Of a stretch of DNA of 64,000 nt, positions 11,395 to 22,865 are shown piece after piece (position 1 is the stretch's first letter; the number at the start of each line of letters is the position of its first letter). This DNA is from Apodospora peruviana (taxonomy: Eukaryota; Ascomycota; Sordariomycetes; Sordariales; Lasiosphaeriaceae). Both the position numbers and the translations under genes were made by a program. The notes beneath the pieces are model-generated. The model was not told the origin of the DNA and did not search any database. It worked only from the letters and a program-made list of their open reading frames with translations. The stretch covers positions 2,108,001 to 2,172,000 of the forward strand of contig JAUEDM010000005.1 of assembly GCA_033439685.1 (NCBI GenBank). The letters are read 5' to 3'.

Positions 11395-12116
11395 TATGCG
11401 TTTATGTTTGTGTGTTTGGCGATTAGGTATGCCGGGTGTCTCTGTTCGGGGTCTTTGGCCTTTAGGGATGGGATGACGTTGGTGGGATTTATTGTTCTGT
11501 TGTCGGTCAAAAATGCGCTGTTGCGATGGGATTGGTGGGGTTGTCTGGGCGGGAGACGCGACACGGTATCCGTGTCGTGTGGGGTTTTCGCGTTTTTGCG
11601 TCGTGGTTTTAATTTACCAGGCGTTGCAGGGGGGGGCGGGCCAGGACCCAGTTGGAGGCTGGTTGTGCCATTGGAAATGGGTGACGACCGCCCCCAGCCC
11701 CTTCTCTGCCTGGTCTGCAGCATTTCTCCTCTAAACATCCCAACAACTTCAATCGTGTTTCCCGGAATACCCACATTCACCTCTCCCCTGACTCTCTGTC
11801 GTCGCTATTACACACAATCCTAGCTCGACTTGGATTCAGTCTGATGGTGACTTTGTTTTGCAACGGTTGCTAGGCGGGTTATTTTGACACTCCTCTACTC
11901 CCCTCACGCGAAGTACAAATTGCCGCTGGTCAACACTCGATTTGAGCAACCGTTTGCTCCTCGAATTGCGCCTTCCTGCACTCTGGATTTCTTTCACCCT
12001 TCGCCGCCGCACTGCGCACACAAGATACCTCACCAGGGCAAACAAGCATCGCTATCGATTACCCATCATATTATCGCGCCCCCATCTGGTCAATAAAGGC
12101 TCAGCCTGCAGTCACA
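11395..12116. promoter_or_regulatory. Divergent promoter region, duo1 / CDK-site protein
   Basis: About 720 bp between divergent starts. It contains a G-run of eight bases near 11631-11638 and long pyrimidine tracts. No other gene was seen. Possible shared cell-cycle promoter. Confidence 0.4.
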
Positions 12117-13465
12117 ATGGAAATCCTCTCCACTCCGTCGCCTCAACCTCCCTCCAACGTCCATACCCCTCCCGCGCCGGTGCACGGCTACGAGGATTCT
12201 TGGGCACCATACTCACCCCGCAAGTCAGCTCGTCTTTCGCAGCGCGCCGCCAATCGTACACCCTCACCGCATCGCTTTTCGTCGCGACAGCATTTAGACC
12301 GCCCGTCGCTCGGATCACCAAAGACATCGAAGCGTCATCCCGCATCAAGCATGGCTACTCCCGTCATCTCTCCCCAGAAGAAGCGCGCGCCTGCGACCGC
12401 CGAGCCGTCTCGTCGCGTTTCTGACACTTTGACAGCAGACGGTTCACTTCTTGGGGCCAACGCCGCGCGCGGTCGTCCCGGTGTCTCGACCAACGGCGGC
12501 ATGCTTATTACGCCAGCCAAAACCCCGCAGAAGCCTCCCACCGAGCAGGCCAAAGCCAAGATTCACTCCGTCGCTCGCAATCTGTTCCATCCCGAGATCG
12601 AAGTTATGCCTAGCCCCAAGAAGACGCGGGTTCAGAAGTATGTGTTTGACAGCTTCTCCGCCGAGGATGAGATTGAGGAGCCAATTCAGATCTACACCGA
12701 TTCTCACGAGCGCGTCCCCGAGATTGATCGCAGCGCCGAGAATCCCTTCTACGTTGATCCAGCTGCCCCGCCTCAACCTGCTCTCCGCCGCAGCAAGCGT
12801 CAGACCGTCGCTATTCCAGGTGAAGGCAATGTGTCGGTGGAGGAGGCTGTTGGCCGAACTGACGGCATGGTGACAGTTTTGTGAGTTTATATCCGCGCCT
12901 TTCCTTCGTTCCTATTCAACATACTGACTCTCTTTTCAGCCGCGGCAAGACGACATTCCGCAAGTTTGCCCAGAGTGGCGAGGTGGCTCGTGGCAATGGT
13001 GAGGTGTTGGATGGAGCCGATGGTGGTCTGGAGAGCGTGGTTGAGTCCCGCTTCACGCGAGCTACAGTTAAGCCTCGTCTACTCTTCCCGACCAAAGTTA
13101 AGCAGCCCAAGGACGTGGACGAGGACGAGGAAGCTGTTACCGACATTGAGGATCACGTTTTGGAGGGCGTGAAGGAGCACGACCCAATTACCCCAATGGA
13201 TCTGGTGGAAGAGGAACGCGCCAGCACACCTGAGGCACCGCGATTCGCTCCAGCTTCTCCGCCCACCACAGACCGTACCACACGATTCGGCGCCAACAAA
13301 GGTGGAGATGCTTCACCCGTCAAGCCCAAGCCCGCTCCGCGTGGCAAGCGAAGCCCATTCGATGGCTGGCGGCGAGTCAAGGGCAGCGCCAGTTCTGAGA
13401 GCAGCGGTCACAAGCGAGCTGGAGACGCACTTCCCACTAGCCCTGCGAAGCGCAACCGGGTTTAG
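12117..13465 (+). CDS. Unknown Ser/Pro-rich protein with many CDK-type sites
   Basis: Two exons, 12117-12880 and 12940-13465, joined by a 59-nt GT-AG intron that completes a Phe codon; 429 aa. I do not recognise a named family. At least eight full CDK consensus sites (S/T-P-x-K/R) are visible: SPRK, SPHR, SPQK, TPAK, TPQK, SPKK, SPVK and SPAK. A more ordered central block at about residues 145-212 (HSVARNLFHPEIEVMPSPKK, then IYTDSHERVPEID and ENPFY) looks conserved rather than low-complexity. Several basic clusters (KKRA, KRNRV at the extreme C-terminus) suggest nuclear import. Its neighbours are replication and mitosis genes. A cell-cycle-regulated nuclear substrate is a reasonable inference; function unknown. 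Confidence 0.8.
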
Positions 13466-14471
13466 TTGACTGCCAGATTGTAACGCAAAGCAATACGACG
13501 TATTGAGTACTGTATTGGAAGGCGGGTTCGACATGGAGTCGGGGAGGAGTTTGAGCATTTTCATTGCAACGTTTGGGGCTGCGTGACGTATTGTGGAAAG
13601 GAAGATGTTTTTACGTCCTGCACGGGAGGTTTACGACGTCACTACCAGATCATGCTCGATACCCAAGAGTAAAGATGAATCTTTTCACACAGTCAGCTCA
13701 GGAGCGACATCGCATCGGAATAACACACCATGGTGGTTCAACGATTTGGTTCCCCATGGGTACAGCAAGTTTGGAGAAGGAAGGCTAATTTGCCTTCAAG
13801 TTTATCGACACCCGAAGATGCTAAATCGGCTGATGGATGGGGCTCGGCAAACCTACACGAAGCACGATATGGCTTTGCACTCTGTTTACCGGGCGAAGTT
13901 GGGAATTACGGATAGCGCTAGGGATATGATGATTTTGAGACGCCAGTTGCGTCTCCGGTTGTGTACGATGTATTTTTCCATAGATATAGTTAGCATAGCA
14001 GCACGAGCCGCTTTACAAGGATAATACCTACATATGGTTCCGGGAGTTACTCTTTGCGTCATTCTTGGTCCGTTTTCCGTCTATTCTTTGATCATCTCGT
14101 CTTTCCAGCAAAGTGACACGTCAAGTGGGGTGATGGTGAGATTCCCCCTTTATTTTCGTCTTGTGTGTTTCTCCGCTTTGGGCAAGCATTGGCCATTGGG
14201 TGTGTTGTCGCCCCACCCCCGCCCTGGGCTGGGCCTGTCCGCATCACATCATTCATGGGACAACGAGATCCGATGGCGGGGCCGTCCTTGCCCAAAAGGA
14301 TTCGGGCATCCGAGGAAGAAAGATCGTTTGCAGCAACAAGAGAGAGACAGAGATATTCAGTTTTGGTTGAGCGTGGAAACTTAAAAGTTTGACTTACTAT
14401 CAACGTTTTGATACCCTAACATATCTTGACTGGCTGTTTTCATATTCGTTTACAACAAACACCCTTCCAAA
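13466..14471. other. Intergenic region, no gene recognised
   Basis: About 1 kb holding the 3' end of the upstream gene and the promoter of the SurE-like gene. Open frames here have no coding character that I could recognise. No RNA gene or repeat was seen. Confidence 0.5.
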
Positions 14472-15599
14472 ATGCACATCCTCGTCGTCAACGATGACGG
14501 CCCGCCCTCGCCGCACTCGTCGCCCTACGTGCACTCGCTCGTCCGCGAGCTGCAGGCGGCCGGTCACGTCGTGTCCGTCTGCCTGCCGCACACGCAGCGT
14601 TCGTGGATTGGCAAGGCGCACATGATCGGCCAGACGGTCAAGCCGCTGTACTACCGCCCGCCGCCGCCGTCGGCGCCGGCAGCCGGCCTGACTACTACTT
14701 CCTCAGGCGGAACCAGTACAACCGGGGGTGGTGGTGAACCTGTTACACAGCACGGCACGACGCATCCGCGCCCTAGCACGCGTGCTGGGCAGGAGGAATG
14801 GATTCTTGTGGACGGGACGCCCGCGTCGTGCGTCCAGATCGGGCTGTATCATTTCTTTCGGGACCGTGGTCCGGTGGATCTGGTTGTCAGCGGGCCGAAC
14901 TATGGGCGGAACACGACTGCCGTGTTTGCGTTGAGCTCTGGGACGTTGGGCGGGGCCTTGGAGGCGGCTGTTTGTAAGCGCAGAGCGGTCGCGCTGAGCT
15001 ATGCTTTCTTTTCGAGGAATCATGACACGGGGATCATTGAGAAGGCGAGTCGACAGGGTGTTAGGGTTATCGAGGCGCTGTGGAGGCAGTGGCCGACGGA
15101 CGGGTCGGTGGATTTATATAGTGTCAATATTCCGTTGTTGGAGAAGTTGGAAGAGGGTAAGGTGCTGTGGACGGGCATGTTGCAGAATTACTGGGGTGAG
15201 GGGAGCTGTTTTACCGAGGTCGATGGGAGTGTTGATGGGCGGGAGGAGGATGAGGAGAGGATTAGAGAGGGCGAAGGGGGGGAGACGGAGGTTGAAGGGC
15301 AAGATGGGGGTGATGAGGATGATGGAGGAAGGGGTTTTGTGCCGCATACGCATAAGCACTTCAAGTGGTCGCCTAGGTTTACGGATGTTTACAAGAGCGT
15401 TGATGAGGCGCCACCGGGGAATGATGGGTGGGCGGTTAAAGAGGGGCATACCAGGTGAGTTTCTTTTCTTCTTCCGTTGAGTGGTTTTGGGTGGTGGTGA
15501 TAGTTGACAATTCTGATGATGTGACTTAGTGTGACACCGCTCAAGGCCAACTTCTGGCATCCTGCTGCTCATTTGGAAAGGAAAGAACTGCAGTTGTAA
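14472..15599 (+). CDS. SurE-like phosphatase/nucleotidase
   Basis: Exons 14472-15454 and 15530-15599, with a 75-nt intron (gtgagt...ttag) that restores the family's Thr-Ser-Val-Thr-Pro-Leu segment near the C-terminus; 350 aa. SurE proteins are metal-dependent phosphatases acting on nucleoside monophosphates. The metal-binding start MHILVVNDDG (Asp-Asp at 8-9) is present, as are SGPNYGRNT and GTLGGALEA. A low-complexity Pro/Thr/Gly insertion sits at about residues 65-95, and an acidic Glu/Gly-rich insertion near 255-285. The next gene, 493 bp downstream on the same strand, encodes a tubulin-tyrosine-ligase-type protein; the two domains are fused in yeast Pby1. Confidence 0.93.
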
Positions 15600-16092
15600 C
15601 TGGTTTCATTTCTCGCCGAGAAATGTTTGTGTTGGTTTTTTTGTCTTTGTGTCGGTGGGAGGGAGAGAAGCGTTTTGGATTTCATTTGTTACAACACACG
15701 AACCAGGTGATGAGAGCGATGATTTTAGAAAGGTGAAAAGCAGGACGAATGTTCTCTCAGAGATTCGATAGATAAGTTTTAATCGATCTAGAAATAGAGC
15801 ACCACCGGCAAGGAGGAGGGCTAGAATCCATTGCAAAAAGAAGAGCGTTTGGTCACAGTTTTGCGTGTAAAAACACCACGAATTTGGGGCAGTGCTGTTG
15901 TTGATACTCGTCGTATGTCGCTGAAATTGGACGAAAGTAGGCTTTTCTTACCAAATTTTATTGCCGGTTTGTAGGGGCACACCGCCTAAGAAAACTCTGT
16001 GGGCACGGCCAAGAAAAGGGATGAACCGATAATATAACAACATCAACAAAAGTAGACGTCGCTACATCACCATTGACAACAACAATCTTATC
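15600..16092. other. Spacer between SurE-like and TTL-like genes
   Basis: 493 bp with no open frame joining the two genes. The upstream frame closes with TAA at 15597-15599, and the downstream gene has its own ATG after a CAAC-rich leader. Confidence 0.55.
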
Positions 16093-17613
16093 ATGGCAGA
16101 ACAGATGGCGCTCCCGGTTCGGGAAAAGCTAGCAGACTCAAAAGGACATGTCAGCAATAAAGCCGCGACAGACTCCAAGCCGAACCTCAAGGCAGACGGC
16201 ACACATCTTTACGCCCTCATCGACTACAGCGACGACTATGTCCAGCCCCTGATCCTCGCAGCAATGGAATCGCTGCTCCCATCGCAAAGCTGGACGCTAC
16301 TCGGCCCACCAGCACCTCAAGCGGAAGAAGGCGAGATCTCACTTGCAAAACTCCTCAAGGACAACAGTCCCAACGACGATAAAAGCAAGATGCTCCAAAT
16401 CACCCCCTACGAAACAATCGATTTTGAGTTCGCCACCACCTCTCCGGGCAACAAATGTCTTGTAAACAGCTACATGATCCGCAAAGCGCTCATCCGCAAG
16501 CATTTTTTGACGTCAACGGTCGAGAACTGGACGGCCAAACATCCCACCTCTATCCTCAAAACGCACGTCAAGCGGAGCGAGAGCTTCGAGGTGGACTATG
16601 CCGAGTTTCTGGACGACGCGCTGGTGGAGGCGTTTGACCTGCGCGCCAGTCTGGAGAAGAATGAGGCTTTACTCATGTCCTCTGGTGGTGGTGACAAGGA
16701 CAGCAGTAGCGACAAAGTTGAGTGGTGGATCCTCAAGCCTAGCATGAGTGATCGCGGCCAGGGGATTCGGCTCTTCAGCACGATGGAGCAGCTGCAAGAG
16801 ATTTTTGATGGCTGGGAGGCGGAGTTGTCTGACAGCGACGAGGAGGATGGTGATGACGAGGAAGATGACGGAGCAGTAGCACCAGGAAATGAAGAGTCGT
16901 CGTCAGCGGTCAACACATCTCACCTCCGCCACTTTGTCGTGCAGCCGTATATCCACCCGCCGATGCTACTCCCGGAGATGGACAACAGAAAGTTCCATGT
17001 GCGGACATATGTGCTCTGCGTGGGATCACTTCAGGTCTACGTCTACGGGGACATGTTGGCGCTGTTTGCAGCCAAGCCGTATCAGCCTCCTTCTTCCTCG
17101 TCAGGCGGAGAAGATGAAGAGATGCAGCAGATAGATCTCGATGCACATCTCACGAATACCTGCCTCCAGCAGGGCCAAGGCGAGACGAATAACTCGGTCC
17201 ACCGCTTCTGGGACCTACCTTTGCCGGCAGACACCGCCAGGGCGGTCTTTGATCAGATCTGCGAGGTCACTGGGGATGTGTTCGAGGCGGCTGCGAGGGG
17301 GATGATGGTGCACTTCCAGCCGCTGGAGAACGCCTTTGAGGTGTTTGGGCTGGATTTCCTGGTCGACGATAACGGCACGGCTTGGCTGCTCGAGGTCAAC
17401 GCGTTTCCGGACTTCAAGCAGACCGGCGAGCTGAGCGATGTCGTTGCTGGGTTCTGGAAGGAGGTGCTCCGCCTCGCTGTGGTGCCTTTTGCCGCGGGGG
17501 TCGGCCGGGACAAGAAGGACGAGGAGGGCAGTGCTGTTGCCGACCAGGAGAAGGAAGGTAGCGGTAGAAGCATGGTCTTGGTGAGAGAGCTTGATCTTGG
17601 TCGCCGATGGTGA
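16093..17613 (+). CDS. Tubulin-tyrosine-ligase (TTL) family protein
   Basis: Single-exon protein of 506 aa with the ATP-grasp fold of the TTL family. Visible elements in order are NSYMIRKALIRKHFL (about 136-150), WWILKPSMSDRGQGIRLF (about 210-227), FVVQPYIHPPML, RKFHVRTYVLCVG, DLDAHLTNTCLQ and FGLDFLVDDNGTAWLLEVNA (about 418-437), which carry the ATP and metal ligands. Two acidic insertions (DSDEEDGDDEEDDGA near 250; EEDEEMQQ near 343) look disordered. Yeast Pby1 joins this domain to a SurE domain; here the SurE-like protein is the preceding separate gene. The substrate is unknown: fungal members need not ligate tyrosine to tubulin. Start chosen at the first ATG. Confidence 0.9.
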   Translation: MAEQMALPVREKLADSKGHVSNKAATDSKPNLKADGTHLYALIDYSDDYVQPLILAAMESLLPSQSWTLLGPPAPQAEEGEISLAKLLKDNSPNDDKSKMLQITPYETIDFEFATTSPGNKCLVNSYMIRKALIRKHFLTSTVENWTAKHPTSILKTHVKRSESFEVDYAEFLDDALVEAFDLRASLEKNEALLMSSGGGDKDSSSDKVEWWILKPSMSDRGQGIRLFSTMEQLQEIFDGWEAELSDSDEEDGDDEEDDGAVAPGNEESSSAVNTSHLRHFVVQPYIHPPMLLPEMDNRKFHVRTYVLCVGSLQVYVYGDMLALFAAKPYQPPSSSSGGEDEEMQQIDLDAHLTNTCLQQGQGETNNSVHRFWDLPLPADTARAVFDQICEVTGDVFEAAARGMMVHFQPLENAFEVFGLDFLVDDNGTAWLLEVNAFPDFKQTGELSDVVAGFWKEVLRLAVVPFAAGVGRDKKDEEGSAVADQEKEGSGRSMVLVRELDLGRRW

Positions 17614-20600
17614 TAGGCGAGTACGGAGTGTGTACGTAAATAAGTAAACTAGCAGCCGGCCTTGGCAATATTTTGTTGTTTACGCATCGAATCTTTGCCA
17701 GTTGGTTGTTTACCAGATCCACGACCCTTCGCTCCGAGAGCCATGGCGGTGGTGGTTGGGATCGGGCTTGGAAGATTGAGGCTGTGGGCTTGGGATTATG
17801 GAGTACGTCCTCTTGGCAGGACAAGACAAGACGCCAGGCATACCTCATATACGTGTACGCTGCTTTCAAGCAAGAAAGTTCGGTGGCTGTCATGGAGCCC
17901 AGGCCTTGGCCAGCTGGTATCCTGATTGTGAGCATGGCAGCAAGTAATGCTCAACCCCTTAACCACATGGCCCATGAGGAGATATGCGCAAGATATGGAT
18001 ATGATATGGCCTTTGACAACAAACCAACCAAGCTACTGGAAAGGTTGGGAACTACCCTGCTCGGCAGGTGGATATGTCACCATCTAAGTAAGCCTTCTTG
18101 CGCCTCTCTCAAGTAGTAGTGGTGCTGTGTGTTATCAGTGTGTGTGGTGTATCTCGGCAACTTCCTTGAGCCTTTTTTCAAGCCCTTTTAAACTCACCTA
18201 CAACCATCCGTTCCCCGCCTAGCAGGATCATCATCAACCTTGCACCAAGCAAAAGCCGTGTAACCAATATGTATGGACGTGTGGAAGATGCTGCTGCTGC
18301 TGACATATGTCTTTATTGGACCGAGATGAGATGCACTGCCCCCTTCCCCCATTCCGTCGCCTCTACGCAAAAAAGCTTGACATACGTACTCACCTGCCGT
18401 ATTCATGGGGGGGGGGGCTGCTTAGCTTATTCAACGCTGGGAGGATTTCCTTATTGGTATCGGTGTCGGTATCGCTCCGCAAACTGTAGATAGGTGAAGT
18501 TTTAAGTCCTCGGCCCGTCTCGTACCCTGAGAGTGGCAGAACGAGAGAGAGCGGGTGGCAAACCTGTCCACGATGTTCGGCAGGAACCGAACAACCCCCA
18601 ATCTGCCTACCGAAAGGGTTTATGTACCTTGGTCTTCGGCTTCGGACAATTTATTAGTGTATAAAGAAGTGAAAGGAAAGAGAGAGTTGAGTGTAACCCT
18701 CCACCCAAGGCTGTTCTTCACCAAGTCATTCTCCAATAGGAAGAAACACCTGTCCCATTCAACCAATCAACTCCTTCAAAATCGCCAATGTGCGGCCGCG
18801 TCGTTGTGCATTTTGCACAGCCCCGAGCCTCGACTTGGCCCTTTTCCCACTTTCTCTTCTCGCAAGAGTGAAAGTTATTAGTCACCGGCAGCAGCCTAGA
18901 TCAATCAGATTATTTGTTAGACAGAGTCATAAGGTCGACCACTCGGCGTATTCTCTAGGCTGACTGACGCTGCTAGTGCCATGAGCATCACAAAGAGAGT
19001 GAGTGATGAGGGGAAAGGAAAGGCAACTTGAACCAAAAGTGCAAAACCTTAAATTAACCTGGTGCTTATAAAGTGCTTCTTTTTTCGGTCAACAAGCGAA
19101 TGGATGGATGGCCGGTTCATGTCGTTGTCAGGCGTAGCTTTCTGAATTGGAAAGGTGTTGGTTGGTTGGACCGTCTCGGTATTTATATTGCAACCCAGAA
19201 ATAAAGATAAGTTGGAATGAATTCTTGACGACTCCTATGATATTGCAAGCCGCTCCTCCGGTCCGTTGTCACTCAGTTGTTCGTACATACCACACGACCA
19301 ACTTGCGGGCCGAGCCTGAACTGAATGGAACCTTGACTGCTCCGTACCAAGTACGAGGAAGGGTCCGACCTACCGCTTCGGGAAACCGACACAAACTCAT
19401 ATTCGCGACGATGGATAATAATAAGAATAACAATAAATATACCTGTTACCTACGTATAAAATAAAAGTACACGTCAAGGATGATTGGTGATGGGAGGCGG
19501 TCCGCACCAACAACACTGTGTTTCTTCCTTGGGCCTTCCAGAAGCAGCAATTGGAAGCCGACTGGAATGTTGCTCACTCTGACAGTCGGCCGTCAATGCT
19601 TGGGACAGGGCAGACTTCCCATTTCGCCGGAACCGGATCGCCCTGAACCCGGTGCCTCAGGTTCATCCCGAAGGTTTCTATGCCCTCTGTTCTCATGTCG
19701 TATAAGCCACCACCCGCCAACCACAAATTCCAACAAACGCAAGCGACGGTGATCTTGGCGTCTAGCTGTTGGGTCAGATCTGGGGAATGAAAGAGAGCCT
19801 GGCGGAGAGCCCGTAGCGTTTTACCATGGGATTCAGAATTCCTTGATGCGCTATGCGTCCCGTTCCCGTCGGGGATATCGCTTTTCGCATACCATACGTC
19901 ATCCGAAACTGCTTGGCTGACTTTGAAAATGTTTTGCGACTTGCTTGATGTATAACGGTATTATGATTAAATGTGTGCGGCATTGTGTGTGCGAAAATGG
20001 CTCATCCGTCTCTCGGTCGACCTCTTGCCAAGACGCATCGATCATCTTGCGATACTTCCTAATGGGGCAAGAAACGAAGCAATTGAAAGCCCGCCCAGCG
20101 TCACGATGCGACAGCGAAAATATTCATCAATAACAAAAACATGTTCGGTCCCGTCCGGCAACACCACGTGGGACCCACTCGTCTGATTCGCGACCCTGTT
20201 CACAAGCTGTCGTTTGGATGAGAGTGGGTGAGCATCATCTTGCATGAGAGATGTGACGGGACGAGATCATGGGTGGACGGAAAGGTTAGACTGCAGCTGC
20301 AGGCCAAACGGTCGAACCTGCTTGTTCTTGACCTCTTTACGGTGGTCTCCATCTTTCAGTCGGTGGTCACCGCGCTTATAGTAATAAGATTTGAGGTGAT
20401 GTGTGGCAAGTTGGTTCAACTACCGGCGTAGGTATCTTCCAGGTTGTTAATCGTGGGGTTGAAAGATTCATTGGCCAATGATGAACCTCATCACCCTATT
20501 GATTTCGATGTCGGGGGCGCGTGGAGAGGCCCGGGGGAAACAGCGTTTCGTGAAACATACCAAGCCCCGGCCGGTGCTCCGGCTCCCCTTCCTTGACTGT

Positions 20601-22865
20601 GATCCTTTAAACCCCAACAGTTCGACCAAGTCGGTGCGTTTTGTTGTTGGACAACCGCAAGCGCAAGACCTCCGCTGACTCCGGAGGCGCATCGCACCTG
20701 ACCGACGGGGTTTAAGAGTCTGACTGAATCATGTATTACCACAGCTGATGTTTTGTTGCTGGTGTCTGAGTTGTGGTTGTCGTCGTCACCTGGGAGGCCT
20801 TTGGCGGCAAAAAGCGAACAGAGGTTGAGATAATCGGTGGTTTCTGCCGCTGCGCCTCACAGCCGAGAGGCTAAACCGCGTATCAGATATCGCAACTTTC
20901 CTCGCCTTGGCCTTGCGTGTAACAGGCTGCTGATAATGAAGCTCAACAAAGAGCAAAGACGATAATGGGCCCTCCGAAGGCGAAACCCGGACGGCAGGGA
21001 CGCGCACGGAGAGGCAAAAACACCAAGAGCACAGCCCGTTTTCTTGTCTGCTTCATCGTGAACCACTTGACACCTCAAAGAACTGGCTGTCAAGCCCTTG
21101 GCACATGCTTGGACCGCTAACAGTTACCTAATCTGCAGCTGCGAGGTACGGATCCGGTGCATGTTATGTTTCGTTGGTTCGTAATATTCTGCCGGCATTG
21201 TGTCGGGTAGGTCACCGCTGTACAGTATCATATGGCATATCCAGGGGACGGTGAGTCGCACAGATCCCAAGACTTTTTGATAGTGACTCCAAATCGTGTG
21301 TTGGAAGTTGAAAGTTTAGTTCGAAGAATTGCGGTGAGAGTAACTGTTATGGGCCCCGAATGGTGATGCACGTGCCGCCCTTGCAGCTCCGCCCCACCCA
21401 GGCCACCGTTTCTCCAGTGAGGCAAGAGCCCAAAGCTCTCCATCCTGTAACCATCGAGACTCGGTATTCTCGCGAGAAGTTGCCTCAGACAGCAGGTCGC
21501 ATTCTCATTCAGCGGTTCTCGATATTATACCAAGCCTTCACAGACATTTGGGTTCATACTCCCTTTTATATAATGTGTCTTTGTAACAACGACGGCCCCC
21601 AAAATGCGGCCCTGCCCTATATGTCAGTGGCTGCTGCAGGTAGGGGGCGCAGGAGTTGGCCGGCTGGGAACCTGAGGTTGCCTCCACAGTCGGTTAGTCG
21701 GGCGTGGAACACATGCCCAGTTAGGCTAGCAATCCCCGGAATGGAGACGAGAAGTAAAGCTACGTGCACCAAAGTAAAATTGAAATGGATATGCCGATAT
21801 GGGAATATCCAGCCTATCAAAGTACCTAATTTACTAGATTGCGGTTACGCCGTGCACGCAACATCCATCTATCTCCGTAGGAACGGCATCAACAATTCGA
21901 GTTTGTAAGATTTTGTTAGGAGAAGGAGGACTCCTGGCCAGACTGGATTCCCAATCCATCAGTGACCTAGGTACTTAAACTAAAAGGGGAAGTACGCTAA
22001 CGTAAAGTGGAAAATTGCCTGCGGCTTGTTATTGCAATGTGGAGCTGCCCCTGCCCGCTCCCAGTAGGTGATTTCATTCGCTTGGCGCTAGCACTGCCTC
22101 ACTCTTGGCAACATTGGCGCAGAGGCCAACAAGAACAACACTTTGGATCACTGGACGCCCTAAGACGTCTTTCAGTCTGGCACTTGCGATTGTCCTTTGG
22201 CCTTCTTCACACCTTCCTTGCGCACTGTTTCTTTCCATTCGATCAATGATGCCGCCGAGAGCAACATTGCCCTCTCAGAACCTGCAGTTGTTCGCCGCCT
22301 CACTTTTTTCTCTTTAATTCTCACAGCCCTCCTCCCTCCCACACTGACTGGAAACCCGGATCCATTAATTTTTACTCGTTCACGCAAATCGAGATCCATT
22401 CCCTACAACTTCCTTATCTTTTCATTATTTTTCCTCTCGACAAGTGGTGAAATCCATCAAGGTGCATCGATTTGATTGAAGCTGAACAGTGTATCAGCAT
22501 GCAGAGCTGTTCGTGAATATCTTCACCCCACACCAAAAAGGTGGTCGTTGCTGTCGGACCGCCCTTTCCCATCCACGCCGGGAATTTTGGGCCAGAAAGT
22601 CGGCTGCACCAACCGCACAACCCTTTTACCATTGTGGCAGGGCAAGGCAGTTTTCCTGAGCTGACAACCCGACGACCTTGCATACTCGCCCGTGGCGGTC
22701 CACCTTAGCTTGTTCGCCAACTTCGCCCGCGCAACAAGAGCCTCGTCTCCATAACGAGCAAATCGCAATTGGGCATCCTCTTCCACTAGGTCCATTCCAA
22801 ATCGCCGTCCCGAAGGGCTGAGTCGCCCTCGCTGACGACGGCACTGCGTTCCCCATCTAACTATC
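17614..22865. other. 5.2 kb stretch without protein-coding genes
   Basis: The longest gap in the window. Open frames are short and lack recognisable protein character. It holds an eleven-base G run (about 18408-18418), AT-rich patches, and a pyrimidine-rich tract (22200-22450) just before the Ca2+-ATPase. No tRNA, 5S rRNA or transposon was identified. It may be a long promoter/5' leader for the ATPase or contain a non-coding transcript. Confidence 0.5.

Noticed and set aside
13593..14024. Plus-strand open frame of 143 codons between the CDK-site gene and the SurE-like gene
   Set aside because: No recognisable domain, and it covers what should be the 3' end and promoter regions of its neighbours.
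21360..21908. Plus-strand open frame of 182 codons in the 5.2 kb gap
   Set aside because: Composition and sequence show no family character and no conserved motif; likely chance.
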